The notes: generated by a model not told the origin, from the letters alone. DNA of 64,000 bases from Nonomuraea maritima (GCF_900100395.1 NZ_FNFB01000001.1:310001-374000), one strand, 5' to 3'; positions 32,886-42,597 are shown, counted from the first letter of the stretch. Numbers and translations are program-made.

Positions 32886-35800
32886 GTGAACAAGTTAGTC
32901 AGCACGCCAAAACGCGGCCGACCGGCCCCCCGGCAGGTAGCGATGGCGACGGTGCTCACGGTGGCAGCATCGCTGCTGGTCGCGGGCGTGACCCGTGCCG
33001 CCCAGGCGGAACCGGAACCCACCGAGGTCCCCAGCAGGCCGTCCATCACTGCCTTCCCCCGTCCCGAGGATCCGGACGCGCCGTTACGCGCGGCTATTGA
33101 GGAGGCCATCAAACAGAACAAGCCGGTGCCGGTTGAGGCGGCCTTCACCGAGACATCGCGCACGTGGGCATACCCGGACGGGCATTTGTCCACCCAGTCC
33201 TACACAGGCCCGGCGCAATTGCGGCAGGCCGACGGCTCCTGGGCATGGATCGACACAACCCTGGTCGAAGAGAACGGCATACTGAAGCCTCGCCTGGCCA
33301 AGTCCCACCTACGATTATCAGTCGGCGGCACCGGTCCCTTCGTCACTATGCGGATCGGGCGTACCGACAGCTTCGGCCTGTCCTGGCCCACTACACTTCC
33401 CAAGCCGCAGATCAAGGGCAATGTGGCCACCTACGTCGGAGCCGCCGGCCCGTCTGCGGACCTGGTGGTTACCGCGCTGCCCACTGGATTCCGGCACGAC
33501 GTGGTGCTGCGCGAGCGGCCTACTGGGCCGGTGGAGTTCCGGCTGCCAGTGCATGCCCCAAGCCTCAAGCTCAAAGAGACCAAGTCCGGGATGCTCATGC
33601 TGACCGGAGCCAAGGGCAAGAAGGTGGCATCCGCGCCCGCGCCGCGCATGTGGGACGCTGCTGCCGCGCAGGCAGCCCCGACCACCGATGCTAAGAGGCG
33701 AGGTCGGCAGGCCAAAGTCGAGGCAGAAGTGCAAGCCGACAACGGCAACACCGTACTGGTGCTCAAGCCTGACCCGAAGTGGCTGGCAGATCCAGCCACT
33801 CAGTACCCCGTGACGGTGGACCCGACTACCACCCTCGGCGTCACCAAAGAGGTCGGCATCATGTCCCCGGACGGACAGACGGCAACCGCGGGCAGAGTCG
33901 AACGGTACTCCTTCCCGGGGAACGAGACCCTCGTCCGGACCATGATGGCCTTCGACACCGCGCCGATCTCCGGACGTCAGGTGGTTAAGGCCACTATGCA
34001 GCTGACGCTGCGAGAAGAGGCCCTGTGCGATGAGTTCCAGGGAGTCGCCGCTCGACGGATCACCTCCTCCTGGGAGGCCGACGACACCTGGTGGGGCAAC
34101 CAGCCCGACACCACTGATGAAGGGCGGGCACTGGTCGACCCCTGTGCGCTGCCACACTCTGAGGGGTCAGTGTGGAGCTGGGACCTCACCGCGATGAGTC
34201 GGCTGTGGGCCACCGGCACGCCCAACCACGGCGTGATGCTGAGCCTCAGCCAAGAACTGCCCATGGAGCTCTACACGACAGAGGGCTACAGCTTCTGGCC
34301 ACAGTTCTGGGGCCAGAACGTACCCAAGCTCAGCGTAGACTGGGTGCTGCCGCCCGAGATCCCGAGCGTGGCCGCCGAGTCGATCGACTCCATCGACGGT
34401 AACGACGCCATTGCCCGCAGTACTAACGTCAAGGTCACTTACAAGTCCAGCGTGCCCGAGGCGACGCCGCTGGACTACACCGTGACCGTTAACGACTCCA
34501 CCATGGCGCCGCCCGCGCCGCAGTTGCCGACCGGTGAGGCCGCCTACTGGAAGCTTGACGAGACCTCTGGTGCCACCCTCACTGATGCCTCCGGCAACAA
34601 CCGCGCCGCCACCCTGTCTGGCACCTACAGCCGCGTGCCCGGCCAGCTCGGTCAGGCCGTCAAACTCTCCGGCGGCACCTCCCAGGCCGCGACCAGCGGT
34701 CCGGTGCTCAACACCAACCAGAGCTGGACGGTAGCCGGCTGGGTCCGCCTGGACAGCACCGGCCGAGACCAAGCCGTGTGGTCTCAGATGGGCACCTACA
34801 ATCCCGCCTTCTCTCTGTACTACGCCACCAGCACCGCGCCCGAGTTCGACCAGCACTGGCTGCTGTCGCTGGCCACGGAAGATAATGCGAACAGTTACCG
34901 AGACACGCTGATCCAATCCAAGAACCTCGCCAAGGTTGGCCAATGGACGCACCTGGCAACCCAGTACGACGCATCCGCCCACAAGATGAGGCTCTACGTT
35001 GATGGTGAGCTATCCGCCGAACGGGATGTCAGCGTCGGCTGGAACGCGCGCGGCCGTTTCCAGCTTGGCGACGGTTTCACCGATGGCCTCGACCCCGATA
35101 ACGACGGCCTCGACGGCGCCATCGATGACATCCATGTCTATCAGCGGGTGCTGAGTGCGGCCGACATCCGCACCATGGTCGGAGTCCCGACCACCACCAC
35201 CCACAACAACATCCCGTCTGGCCAGTCGCTGGAGAAGGTTTTCACGCTGGACAATCCGGCGAGCTTCAAGTTCGTGGTCAAGGCCTGCCGCAGCGGAGTC
35301 ACCCCGCCTGCCTGCAATGAGAGCCCGGCCTACCGCATCACCAGCGACGCCCCCGTCCTGCCGTCCGACACTGAGACCGGTATGGCCGAACCTACTCAGC
35401 CGATTCTTTCTGGCATGGTCAACCGTCCCTCCGGCGGAAAGGTGACCGCAAAGTACTACCTCTACGACAGCAACGGCATACCAGTAGGATCCGCACCCAT
35501 CGGCGCCCGCACCATTTACGGCGGCCAACGTGCTTCCTACCAGCTCCCGCCCAACACCGTGCAAGCTGGCACCACCTACAAATGGCAGATGACTGCCTGT
35601 GTCACCGGTCCGCAAGACGGCGGCACGAATCCAGGCCCGGATCCCACACCAACCCCCACGCCGACCCCAACGCCCACCCCGACCCCAACGCCAACCCCGA
35701 CTCCGCTGCCCACCGGGCTCGTCGCGGCCTACGGGATGAACGAGGGCGCCGGCACTGCCGTTACTGACGTCACCGGCAAGAATAACGGTACTGCCAGCGG

Positions 35801-38441
35801 CACCACCTGGGTCGACGGCAAATACGGTAAGGGCCTGTCCTTCAACGGTACCTCCAGCTGGGTTACCGTTAACAACTCCGCCTCCCTGCAGCAGACCAAC
35901 GCGCTCACCCTGTCAGCATGGGTCAACCCCAGCGCTCTGACTGGCTACCGGACCGTCATCGCCAAGGACTACGACTTCTATGATGACATGTCCTACAACC
36001 TGTACGCTGCTGCCGAAGGACCACCCCAGAGCAACTTCATCATCAACGATGAATATCTCGAAACCGTCGAAGCAACCAGTAATCTGTCCACGAGCACTTG
36101 GACTCACCTCGCCGTCACCTACAATGGCACCACCGCCCGCCTATATCGGAACGGCGTCCAATTCGGCCAGGCGGCTGTAGGCGGTCCGATCAGCATCGAT
36201 ACCGGAAAACTTCACATCGGTGGCAACACCACCTACGGCGATTACTTCAAGGGCATCATTGACGAAGTCCGCATCTACAACCGCGCGCTGACCTCCGCCG
36301 AAATCACTACCGACATGAGCACCTCCCTTGGCGGCACCGCAATGCCAGCCGCAGCGCCAGAATCAGCAACCACGGCCACCGCTGCTGCTGATTCTGGCCT
36401 CGAAGAGGTATGCACATCCAAGACAGCTGCTGTCTCCTTCACCACTCCTGGGACATCCCCACCGCCCTCCACTGGTGACCTGCGGCATCTGACACTGGGC
36501 AAGGACAGTTTCGTCATTAAGACGGCGAAGACTGACCCCACCGCCTGTAGCGGGTCACCTTGTACGGTCACCGATGATTCAGCGATACGGATCGGTGGTA
36601 GCGGTGCCGATAAAACCGCCGCTATGATCGGATTCCGACTGGAGGAACTTCCGAATGACGCCGTTCCAGTCGAGGCGTTGCTGGACCTCGGCGCACCTAC
36701 ATGTTCAGAAAGTTTGTGTCCTCAGGACACGCCAATAACGATCACGCGTTTGGATTCTGCAGTCACAAGCGAGACCACGATCGCCGCCGTCATCGAGACC
36801 ACGAACGATGCCTCAAAGTATTCAGTGAACTTGGCCGAGCCCAGGGCCGACATCGTCGGAGACCAGTACTCATGGTTACTGGTGAAAACCGACAATCTCA
36901 CTCCGATTACTTTCGGAGAGCCGAACACTGCGGCGCAACCCAGCCTAAGGATTGGCTACACGCCCGCTGGTCCACCCAGTAAGGTACAGGATCTGTCCGG
37001 CCAGCCTGGTGATGGCGGTGTTATCGTCACTTGGGCTATCCCTTCTAGCACTGGTTCCCTCGCGCTGCTGGACGGCTACGATGTCGAAGCGGTCTCTTCA
37101 GCAGGTGAAGGCGTCCGCTCCGTACAAACGACGGAGCCATCAGCCGCCATTACAGGCTTGACAAATGGCGAGAGTTACACGATCAAGGTTGCCGCGAAGA
37201 CCGCCTTCGGCCGGGGAGAATGGGAAAGCATCTCACTGACCCCACGAGCACTTCCCGACCCTCCTGCTGCTGCCGGGTGCGGATCTGGCAACAGCACCGG
37301 GTCTCTCAAAGTGACGGTGCAGGACTATTATCTACGCCAGAGCGGTGTTGTGGATGGCAGCTACCCCGATGTTTGGACAAGCCCCCTAAGCACCGCAAAG
37401 GCACAGACACAGTCGGACGGCTTGGACCCACGCAGTCCGGTAACAGCTAAGGTATCTCTCACCAATCCCGTTCTGATCAGCGAGAGGGAAGGCCTGGAGG
37501 GGAGTAACACCGAGCGTACAAATGCGTCCGTCTCTCTCAGTAATACGGTCGCCTACATGTCGCCAGATGGCATTCCAAAACTTCGGGCTACCGTCACTCG
37601 AAGTTGGACTGATGTCACAACAGATCAAGATGGCAACCAAAAGTCGAAGCCGACTGATCTGACCGACACGTTCGACTACTCCTTCACGGACTGTGGCCAC
37701 GTGAGGCTCGTATCCGTGGTGGTAGACGTTGACGTTAGTGACATGGATATGATTCTCGACGGCTCAGAGCAGAGTACCTGTACAGACAACGCCTCGGCAG
37801 CACGTATCAAGACCGCAGCCGCAGACGGATACAAATGTCGTGAGTCAGTCAAGAAGGGAGATACGGTCTACGACTACATCGTAGACTGCAGCTCGACTCA
37901 GTGTTCCGTCCGCACCTACGGCAAGCAAAGCGTCATGTCTGGGATGACCTTCGAGTCGGGCGGTGTCCTGCGCTGGACTGGTGAGCATAACTATACGCTC
38001 GGCGGTCCTACAAGCGTGCGGGTCGATGAGCTTCAGGGCTGGAGTTCAATCAAAATGACCACAGCTTTCAAGAAAGCAAACCCAAACGTAGCGAAGAATC
38101 TCAAGTTAAAACTCGCCACCACAGCAAAGTTCTCGCTGACAGTTGGAAGCGTCAGCATAGACACGGGAGTTGGTGGCGTCGGCTTCAGCAAGACGGCCGA
38201 CTCAGCCACTTACACGGCCGAGGGCGATAAGGATGGCGTGCAGACGCCAGTTGGCGGAGCTATGAGGCCATTCACTGTGGAATGCGAGGGGATATTAGGC
38301 CTTTGCTGGTTCGACAGCTTGCGGCATGCCATGAGCGCCACGGTAGAGTTCAAGCCGACGGGCGGGCCAACCTTCACCGATCCCATGACCCTGCAAAGTT
38401 GCTGGGTCAGAGCATCTACAGACTATAATCCATTTAACTAG
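32886..38441 (+). CDS. Giant secreted LamG / DNRLRE / Fn3 protein (1851 aa)
   Basis: The start is GTG 32886 (GAGGGTG upstream); a TTG 12 codons earlier is possible. A Sec signal peptide ends near RAAQA. Segments: a beta domain with the TWAYPDGHLSTQSYTGP motif seen in large YD/RHS-type proteins (about 80-310); DNRLRE-like domain 1 (about 318-491); LamG domain 1 (about 547-767); a PTPTPT linker (about 915-940); LamG domain 2 (about 941-1145); DNRLRE-like domain 2 (about 1198-1358); an Fn3 module (about 1358-1455); and an unassigned 380-residue C-terminus with several Cys. YD repeats and a toxin cassette are absent. It is lower in GC than its neighbours, suggesting separate acquisition. Probably an adhesive or glycan-binding surface protein; the role in the element is unknown. 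Confidence 0.85.
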   Translation: MNKLVSTPKRGRPAPRQVAMATVLTVAASLLVAGVTRAAQAEPEPTEVPSRPSITAFPRPEDPDAPLRAAIEEAIKQNKPVPVEAAFTETSRTWAYPDGHLSTQSYTGPAQLRQADGSWAWIDTTLVEENGILKPRLAKSHLRLSVGGTGPFVTMRIGRTDSFGLSWPTTLPKPQIKGNVATYVGAAGPSADLVVTALPTGFRHDVVLRERPTGPVEFRLPVHAPSLKLKETKSGMLMLTGAKGKKVASAPAPRMWDAAAAQAAPTTDAKRRGRQAKVEAEVQADNGNTVLVLKPDPKWLADPATQYPVTVDPTTTLGVTKEVGIMSPDGQTATAGRVERYSFPGNETLVRTMMAFDTAPISGRQVVKATMQLTLREEALCDEFQGVAARRITSSWEADDTWWGNQPDTTDEGRALVDPCALPHSEGSVWSWDLTAMSRLWATGTPNHGVMLSLSQELPMELYTTEGYSFWPQFWGQNVPKLSVDWVLPPEIPSVAAESIDSIDGNDAIARSTNVKVTYKSSVPEATPLDYTVTVNDSTMAPPAPQLPTGEAAYWKLDETSGATLTDASGNNRAATLSGTYSRVPGQLGQAVKLSGGTSQAATSGPVLNTNQSWTVAGWVRLDSTGRDQAVWSQMGTYNPAFSLYYATSTAPEFDQHWLLSLATEDNANSYRDTLIQSKNLAKVGQWTHLATQYDASAHKMRLYVDGELSAERDVSVGWNARGRFQLGDGFTDGLDPDNDGLDGAIDDIHVYQRVLSAADIRTMVGVPTTTTHNNIPSGQSLEKVFTLDNPASFKFVVKACRSGVTPPACNESPAYRITSDAPVLPSDTETGMAEPTQPILSGMVNRPSGGKVTAKYYLYDSNGIPVGSAPIGARTIYGGQRASYQLPPNTVQAGTTYKWQMTACVTGPQDGGTNPGPDPTPTPTPTPTPTPTPTPTPTPLPTGLVAAYGMNEGAGTAVTDVTGKNNGTASGTTWVDGKYGKGLSFNGTSSWVTVNNSASLQQTNALTLSAWVNPSALTGYRTVIAKDYDFYDDMSYNLYAAAEGPPQSNFIINDEYLETVEATSNLSTSTWTHLAVTYNGTTARLYRNGVQFGQAAVGGPISIDTGKLHIGGNTTYGDYFKGIIDEVRIYNRALTSAEITTDMSTSLGGTAMPAAAPESATTATAAADSGLEEVCTSKTAAVSFTTPGTSPPPSTGDLRHLTLGKDSFVIKTAKTDPTACSGSPCTVTDDSAIRIGGSGADKTAAMIGFRLEELPNDAVPVEALLDLGAPTCSESLCPQDTPITITRLDSAVTSETTIAAVIETTNDASKYSVNLAEPRADIVGDQYSWLLVKTDNLTPITFGEPNTAAQPSLRIGYTPAGPPSKVQDLSGQPGDGGVIVTWAIPSSTGSLALLDGYDVEAVSSAGEGVRSVQTTEPSAAITGLTNGESYTIKVAAKTAFGRGEWESISLTPRALPDPPAAAGCGSGNSTGSLKVTVQDYYLRQSGVVDGSYPDVWTSPLSTAKAQTQSDGLDPRSPVTAKVSLTNPVLISEREGLEGSNTERTNASVSLSNTVAYMSPDGIPKLRATVTRSWTDVTTDQDGNQKSKPTDLTDTFDYSFTDCGHVRLVSVVVDVDVSDMDMILDGSEQSTCTDNASAARIKTAAADGYKCRESVKKGDTVYDYIVDCSSTQCSVRTYGKQSVMSGMTFESGGVLRWTGEHNYTLGGPTSVRVDELQGWSSIKMTTAFKKANPNVAKNLKLKLATTAKFSLTVGSVSIDTGVGGVGFSKTADSATYTAEGDKDGVQTPVGGAMRPFTVECEGILGLCWFDSLRHAMSATVEFKPTGGPTFTDPMTLQSCWVRASTDYNPFN

Positions 38442-38446
38442 TAGAC

Positions 38447-38486
38447 TAATCCGCCGGTGAGTCCATAGGGACTCACCGGCGGATTA
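38447..38486 (+). terminator. Perfect 18-bp hairpin after the giant gene
   Basis: TAATCCGCCGGTGAGTCC (38447-38464) pairs with its exact complement (38469-38486) around a 4-nt loop. It lies six bases after the stop and before the ribosome site of the next gene. It acts as a terminator, or as an attenuator between the two genes. Confidence 0.75.
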
Positions 38487-38508
38487 CCTATAGCGGGAGG
38501 ACCTTTAC

Positions 38509-38898
38509 ATGACTCCATTGGTACCGCACTCCACACGGCCGGCGCGTATTCTTATGCTGATACAGTCTGCGCTCATGGCCGGTGGCCTCGTGGTTAAAAT
38601 GCTCATGATCGCCAATGCTAGCGTCGCCGATTGGGAGATTGCTGCGCTCCCACCGATCTCAATATTCACCGTTGCAAGCGTGATTTTTCCGTTCTATCTG
38701 GCACTCGCTTTTTCTCGAACTGTACGACAGGGAAGGATTCTAATATTAGTGGTCGAGTGCGTACTCGGCGCGTACTCGCTAATTGCCACATTCAACCATC
38801 TGAATGTCGCCATGCTGCTGAATCTTGTACTTGCGGCAGTCATTGTTGTCCTGACGGCCCGTCGCCGTGAAAGCGATATTGGAAGCCCCAATCACTAG
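38509..38898 (+). CDS. Small four-helix membrane protein (129 aa)
   Basis: Four hydrophobic segments (ILMLIQSALMAGGLVVKML; IFTVASVIFPFYLALAF; ILILVVECVLGAYSLIA; MLLNLVLAAVIVVLTA). GGGAGGAC precedes ATG 38509. No family recognised. Its location behind the giant protein's hairpin suggests it may be made with it at a lower level. Confidence 0.65.
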   Translation: MTPLVPHSTRPARILMLIQSALMAGGLVVKMLMIANASVADWEIAALPPISIFTVASVIFPFYLALAFSRTVRQGRILILVVECVLGAYSLIATFNHLNVAMLLNLVLAAVIVVLTARRRESDIGSPNH

Positions 38899-39680
38899 GG
38901 CTTCCTGGTCCATGCTCTCCTGATTTGACTTGCGACGGAGTCAACCGCGCTAAGCATGTGCAGGCCTTGCCGTCTCGCAAGCCTGTGCGTTTCGGCCCGA
39001 GGTTGCGCCTAGGCCGGCCCGAGCGGCACCCCGATCAAGTTCAAGGAACCGATATGGCTGAGAACTCCAGTGGTTGTGAGCAACGCACCAATCAGGGGGC
39101 ATTGGTATTACATCGTCTCACGTGATGGACGATAGCGGGGTGTTCTGCAGCCCTCTGGCACGATATGGCCTTGATCAGGAAATGCATTCTCTATGCGGTG
39201 GGTGCAGGGGGGGTGTCGCCGATGAGCCAAACGCACATCGATCAGCGTCTATATATCGCCGCCAGCGGACAAGCTGGATTCTGTAGAGCTCGAGCTCTCT
39301 TGTAGAGGTGCTGTACAGGAGTTCGTGCAGCAACAGCGTCATACAGCGCCTACCTCCGTCGCATGGCGGCGCACGCTCGATCTGCATGGCAGGGTCTCCC
39401 CGTGGGACTGCCTACAATTCGCATTGAAGTGGTCAACGCGTGACGAACGCAACCCTTCGCGACCCGCCGACTGCGGTTGGGGCGATCGACGCCGAGGCCC
39501 TCCTTCGTCGGGAATCGGCACCGGGTGACCGCGGCTGAGGTGACAGCAGCACTGACAGCAACGTCCCACATGCCGACGCATCTTCGCCACCGTCCACACG
39601 CGCCTGAGCACGGTCTCGATCGCCCGAGCAGGGCGATCGGTCCGCCTGAAAAGCGACGGTTGTGCAGGTCGCGTAGCAGG
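38899..39680. other. Long intergenic region near E1's right end
   Basis: About 780 bp. No gene is supported. It includes a 12-bp palindrome (GAGCTCGAGCTC, about 39287-39298). From about 39529 it is recognisably similar to 43515-43666 in E2, including paired TGACAGCA repeats (39541-39548 and 39553-39560; 43536-43543 and 43548-43555, both with a 12-bp period). These may be recombinase arm sites at the element's right end. Confidence 0.45.
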
Positions 39681-40055
39681 TTATCTCCGCATAAAAGGGA
39701 CGACGTAGGCAGGCGGTTGGTCGTTCATCAGCTTGGTCAGGTCCTCATCAGTGAGGGCGAGCTCGAAGGCGTTGCCTGCTTGTTGCGGATACCAGCCGTG
39801 ATTCAGAGCCATGCGTATGGTCGCCGTCACGAGCGCCGGCCGTACGGCCATCGTCCGTTCTCCCCACCAGGCGTCCGGGCGTGAGCAGGGAAGCGACACC
39901 AGAAGGACGCGACCCGACGCGTCGGCTAACTCCACCGCGAACGTCATCGGGCCCCAGCTGTTCCCCTGGCAGTACGTGGGCTTACGACGGACGCGCCAGC
40001 GGAATACGGTGTCATCGACGGTGATGAGTCGCGAACCCTTCTTCGGGATCGCCAT
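39681..40055 (-). CDS. Element right-end gene, intact copy (124 aa, unknown)
   Basis: ATG 40055 follows AGCAGGAGG. MAIPKKGSRLITVDDTVFRWRVRRKPTYCQ..., ending DQPPAYVVPFMRR. Predicted alpha+beta. No function is known to me. It is the last gene before R2, and its copies or pieces occupy the same place before R3 and R4, so it marks the right end of each unit. Confidence 0.75.
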   Translation of the reverse strand: MAIPKKGSRLITVDDTVFRWRVRRKPTYCQGNSWGPMTFAVELADASGRVLLVSLPCSRPDAWWGERTMAVRPALVTATIRMALNHGWYPQQAGNAFELALTDEDLTKLMNDQPPAYVVPFMRR

Positions 40056-40197
40056 GAGAAACCTCCTGCTCTGTTCCGTCGCTGTTCCGTGGGAGGGTCG
40101 AGAACAGTGAGAAACGACGAGAGCCGGTCGCAACAGTAACCCCTGGCCAGGCTTCTGATCGACAGATTTTCGCTGGTGGCTGCGTAGGGCATCAGAG

Positions 40198-40325
40198 ATC
40201 ATGCAGATCTTCGAAGGCACCAACCAGATCCAACGCCTGGTCATCAGCCGCCACCTCGCCCAGTAGCCCCTGACGTGCGAAAACCCCGCTTCCCTGTGCT
40301 GGGAGGCGGGGTTCGCTGTCTTGGG
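40198..40325 (+). repeat. R2: right attachment repeat of E1 / left repeat of E2
   Basis: 128 bp, 122 identical to R1. It still encodes the ACAD C-terminal motif in frame (MQIFEGTNQIQRLVISRHLAQ and stop), plus the hairpin terminator. Upstream sequence differs from the ACAD gene, so homology begins exactly at ATCATGCAG, locating the element boundary. Confidence 0.8.
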
Positions 40326-40339
40326 ATCGGGCTCAACGA

Positions 40340-40602
40340 TCACTGCCCCGTCCCTGTTCCGTGAGAGACCTCGCGCATCGCCTTGCGGGCGCGGTCGTGG
40401 GAGCCGGGCATCAGGTGGGCATAGACACGGAGGGTGAATCCGGGGTCGGCGTGGCCGAGGCACTCCGCGAGTTCTCTGATCGAGACGCCGCCGGCCAGCA
40501 TGACGCTCGCGTAGTAGTGGCGGAGCTGGTGCAGGCCCTCCTTGCGGGAGGTGGTGTAGCGCTTCCGCTGACGTGGGTGTTTGTCCGGTGCCGGGATCAC
40601 GT
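40340..40602 (-). pseudogene. Integrase C-terminal remnant
   Basis: Reads RYTTSRKEGLHQLRHYYASVMLAGG...LGHADPGFTLRVYAHLMPGSHDRARK, nearly identical to the C-terminus of int at 20466, with eight residues (IDDRLFRP) lost near the end. Homology stops abruptly near 40602, so the N-terminal three quarters are deleted. The catalytic HxxR, His and Tyr are retained but the Arg I part is lost. Confidence 0.85.
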
Positions 40603-40666
40603 TGGACGAGTTCACACTGCGATCAGGTACTCATCGTGAACTTGTTGCGGAGTCCGGTTATGACAA

Positions 40667-41182
40667 TTACTCAGGCAGTGCCTCAAGGCCGTACTTCGCA
40701 AACAGATCGAGCATGGGCCCCTGGAAGCGTTCAGGCCCCCAACCAGGAACCGGAACCCCCGGCTTCGGATCATCCCCTCCATCGAGGAAAAGTCCTTCAG
40801 AACCACCAGGGGTGTAGAAGAACAGCATCTTGGCCGTGTGGAGGCCCGTGTTCTTGAAACGATGGCGACTCGTGCGTGGGCAGTGGACGAGGTCTCCCGG
40901 CCCAGCCATGAACGTCCTTTCGCCGTCGAGGAACTCAAGCTCACCGGAGAGCAAGTAAAAGGTCTCGTCCTGGTCCGCATGAGTGTGTGCCACCGGACCG
41001 CCGCCTGGAGGGACCGACGCTTCGACGACGCCCACCGAGCCGTTGGTCTCCTGAGCGGTGAGTTTGACCGAGTAAACATCGCCCGAGAACCACTTGGTCA
41101 CTCCGCCGCCGCTCGGCACGTAGATGCCCGTGCGCACGTCAGGCGACATGTCTGATGTTGCCTGGATAATATCGAATGTCAT
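40667..41182 (-). CDS. Cupin-domain protein (quercetinase-like)
   Basis: 171 aa. A single cupin barrel with motif 1 PPGGGPVAHTHADQDETFYLLSGELEF and motif 2 PGDLVHCPRTSRHRFKNTG supplies His and Glu ligands for one metal ion. It resembles small quercetin-2,3-dioxygenase-like proteins; the substrate is unknown. ATG 41182 with AAGGAG. Confidence 0.85.
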   Translation of the reverse strand: MTFDIIQATSDMSPDVRTGIYVPSGGGVTKWFSGDVYSVKLTAQETNGSVGVVEASVPPGGGPVAHTHADQDETFYLLSGELEFLDGERTFMAGPGDLVHCPRTSRHRFKNTGLHTAKMLFFYTPGGSEGLFLDGGDDPKPGVPVPGWGPERFQGPMLDLFAKYGLEALPE

Positions 41183-41518
41183 TCACTTACTCCTTGTACG
41201 CACCCTGCTCGTGCGAGCCACGGCGATCCGCGCCGGCGCAGCTCACATTGCTCTATCGATATACGGACCAGGAGGCAGGCCAGGGCCCCGGCTCTCCATG
41301 CGGAGATTCCCCGGAGCGGTCGGCGTGACAGGCAGCACCCAGTCGGATCTGATGGACCGCCCCGGCGACGCCCTCATGATTTGTTCCCTAATGCCGTATC
41401 AATTGCCACTTTTTGCACCATCGTTTCTGTTTCCTGTCGCCGCTTCTGGGCGGGCGGACAGGACGTCCTGGTGCGGGTGGGAGAACTGATCGGCTACGCC
41501 AGATGTTCGACGTCCTGA
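41183..41518. other. Intergenic, nothing recognised
   Basis: 336 bp between the cupin gene and an aldo-keto reductase fragment. It contains the 12-bp palindrome CAGGACGTCCTG (41459-41470), whose centre matches the GACGTC sites of E1. No gene. Confidence 0.35.
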
Positions 41519-41740
41519 TCAGGCCAGGTTGCCGGCCGGGATCCGTGTCGGAGCGAACCACTTGTGAATCCAGTTCGGGTAGGCGATCGGCAACCGGCTG
41601 ACCTCGTCGAGTTCGGCGAGACCCTGTTCGGTGCGGGTCAGGTCGCCGGCGGCGATGTTTTCCGTGAGCTGTTCAAGTTTGCGAGGGCCGACGATGACGC
41701 TGGTGACGGTGCGCTGGGCAGCAACCGCCACGTGGGCGAG
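41519..41740 (-). pseudogene. Aldo/keto reductase C-terminal fragment
   Basis: VAVAAQRTVTSVIVGPRKLEQLTENIAAGDL...LAELDEVSRLPIAYPNW is the conserved end of the aldo/keto reductase family (VTSVIVGxRxxEQLxxN). The barrel and the catalytic Tyr/Lys are missing. Confidence 0.75.
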
Positions 41741-41898
41741 GCGGGAGACATCGGTTGCACGACCAGCCGGCCGTCCAGCAGCGCACTTCACCACGACCAC
41801 GTCACCCGCCGCAACCGAACCCGCGTCACCGACACGTCGCCTGGCCCCCGCCCAGGCGATCGTGAGGATCCGCGTGAGGCCGGCTGACCGGCGGGCTC

Positions 41899-42522
41899 TC
41901 AGCCGGTCTCCCCCAGCGCCTTGAAGGTCGCCTGAGCCTGCTGCCGCATGGCCGCCAGGACCGGCTCGGGAATCGGGGGCAGCGCGAGCGCGACCTCCTC
42001 GGGAGTGCCCACCCGGTCGAAGAACCCGACCAGCAGGTGCGCTGCCAGGGTCGGCGACGTCTCGATCACCTTCTTGGAGAAATCCGCCCAGGCCTCCGGG
42101 GACACTTGATCACGCAAAGCGGGGAAGAGCAGCGGTTCCTCGTCTTCCAGGTGGTGGAGCACCAGGTCGCGAACGACGGTGGCGGCCTCCCGGAGAACGG
42201 CCCGGTCGGCGCCGTCCGCTACCGCCGCCTTGCCCAGGGCGTCAAGGGCGGCATCGAGCTGGTGGTGTTCGACGCTGAGCGCGGCGAGTCCCTCGGCGGC
42301 TTGGGGAGCGACGGCGGTGATCATCGGCCACAGGTCGTCGTCTTCGCTCTCGTGATGGTGATGCAGGTGCGCGACCAGGAAGTCGCGCAGCTCGGCCAGC
42401 TCGGCGGCGGGCACCGAGGGCCGCCCGGCGGCCTCGACCAGCAAGGCGGTCGCCTGCCGGTGCACGTTGTGCACGAGACGGGTCTCCAGAACGGCTATGG
42501 GTTCAGCAGGCATGTTCAGCAC
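41899..42522 (-). CDS. Hemerythrin-like (HHE) domain protein
   Basis: 207 aa. A helical bundle with His/Glu metal ligands (HLHHHHESEDDDLWP; EHHQLD; HHLEDEEPLLFP), giving a di-iron site for oxygen, NO or redox sensing. A GTG start at 42522 or ATG at 42513 is possible. It is divergent from a TetR gene with palindromic sites between, so probably its target. Confidence 0.83.
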   Translation of the reverse strand: MLNMPAEPIAVLETRLVHNVHRQATALLVEAAGRPSVPAAELAELRDFLVAHLHHHHESEDDDLWPMITAVAPQAAEGLAALSVEHHQLDAALDALGKAAVADGADRAVLREAATVVRDLVLHHLEDEEPLLFPALRDQVSPEAWADFSKKVIETSPTLAAHLLVGFFDRVGTPEEVALALPPIPEPVLAAMRQQAQATFKALGETG

Positions 42523-42533
42523 GATTGAGGACG

Positions 42534-42562
42534 CTAGTCAATAGAGACCTCTCTAGTCAATA
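42534..42562. promoter_or_regulatory. Direct repeats and palindrome between hemerythrin and TetR genes
   Basis: CTAGTCAATA at 42534-42543 and 42553-42562 bracket the perfect palindrome TAGAGA-CC-TCTCTA (42542-42555). A likely TetR operator. Confidence 0.5.
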
Positions 42563-42597
42563 TGGTCATGGCCACACAATAATGGGATGATGCGGAC

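Larger units (their letters stand above)
20321..40325. mobile_element. E1: AICE-type integrative and conjugative element (about 20 kb)
   Basis: Bounded by 128-bp direct repeats R1 and R2 (122/128 identical). The left end carries the pSAM2-type core on the minus strand in the order int, xis, rep, two small proteins, DUF2637 spread protein, FtsK-type translocase and a conserved 109-aa protein. A divergent KorSA-like repressor follows. Next come a Pif-like Nudix gene, regulators, the FtsX-like and LamG cargo, and the right-end 124-aa gene. No type IV secretion genes are present, as expected for AICEs, which move double-stranded DNA with a single FtsK-like protein. Integration is in a protein-coding gene, not a tRNA. 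Confidence 0.85.

Noticed and set aside
35630-35710. The PTPTPT-encoding tandem repeat as a regulatory or recombination repeat
   Set aside because: It is an ordinary Pro-Thr linker between LamG modules, common in secreted actinomycete proteins.
32886-38441. RHS/YD polymorphic toxin with an immunity gene behind it
   Set aside because: No YD repeats, no RHS core PxxxxDPxG, and no recognisable toxin end; the 129-aa neighbour is a membrane protein, not a typical immunity protein.
38925-39528. Two short rightward frames near E1's right end
   Set aside because: No ribosome site, no motif, and they are not preserved in the homologous stretch of E2.
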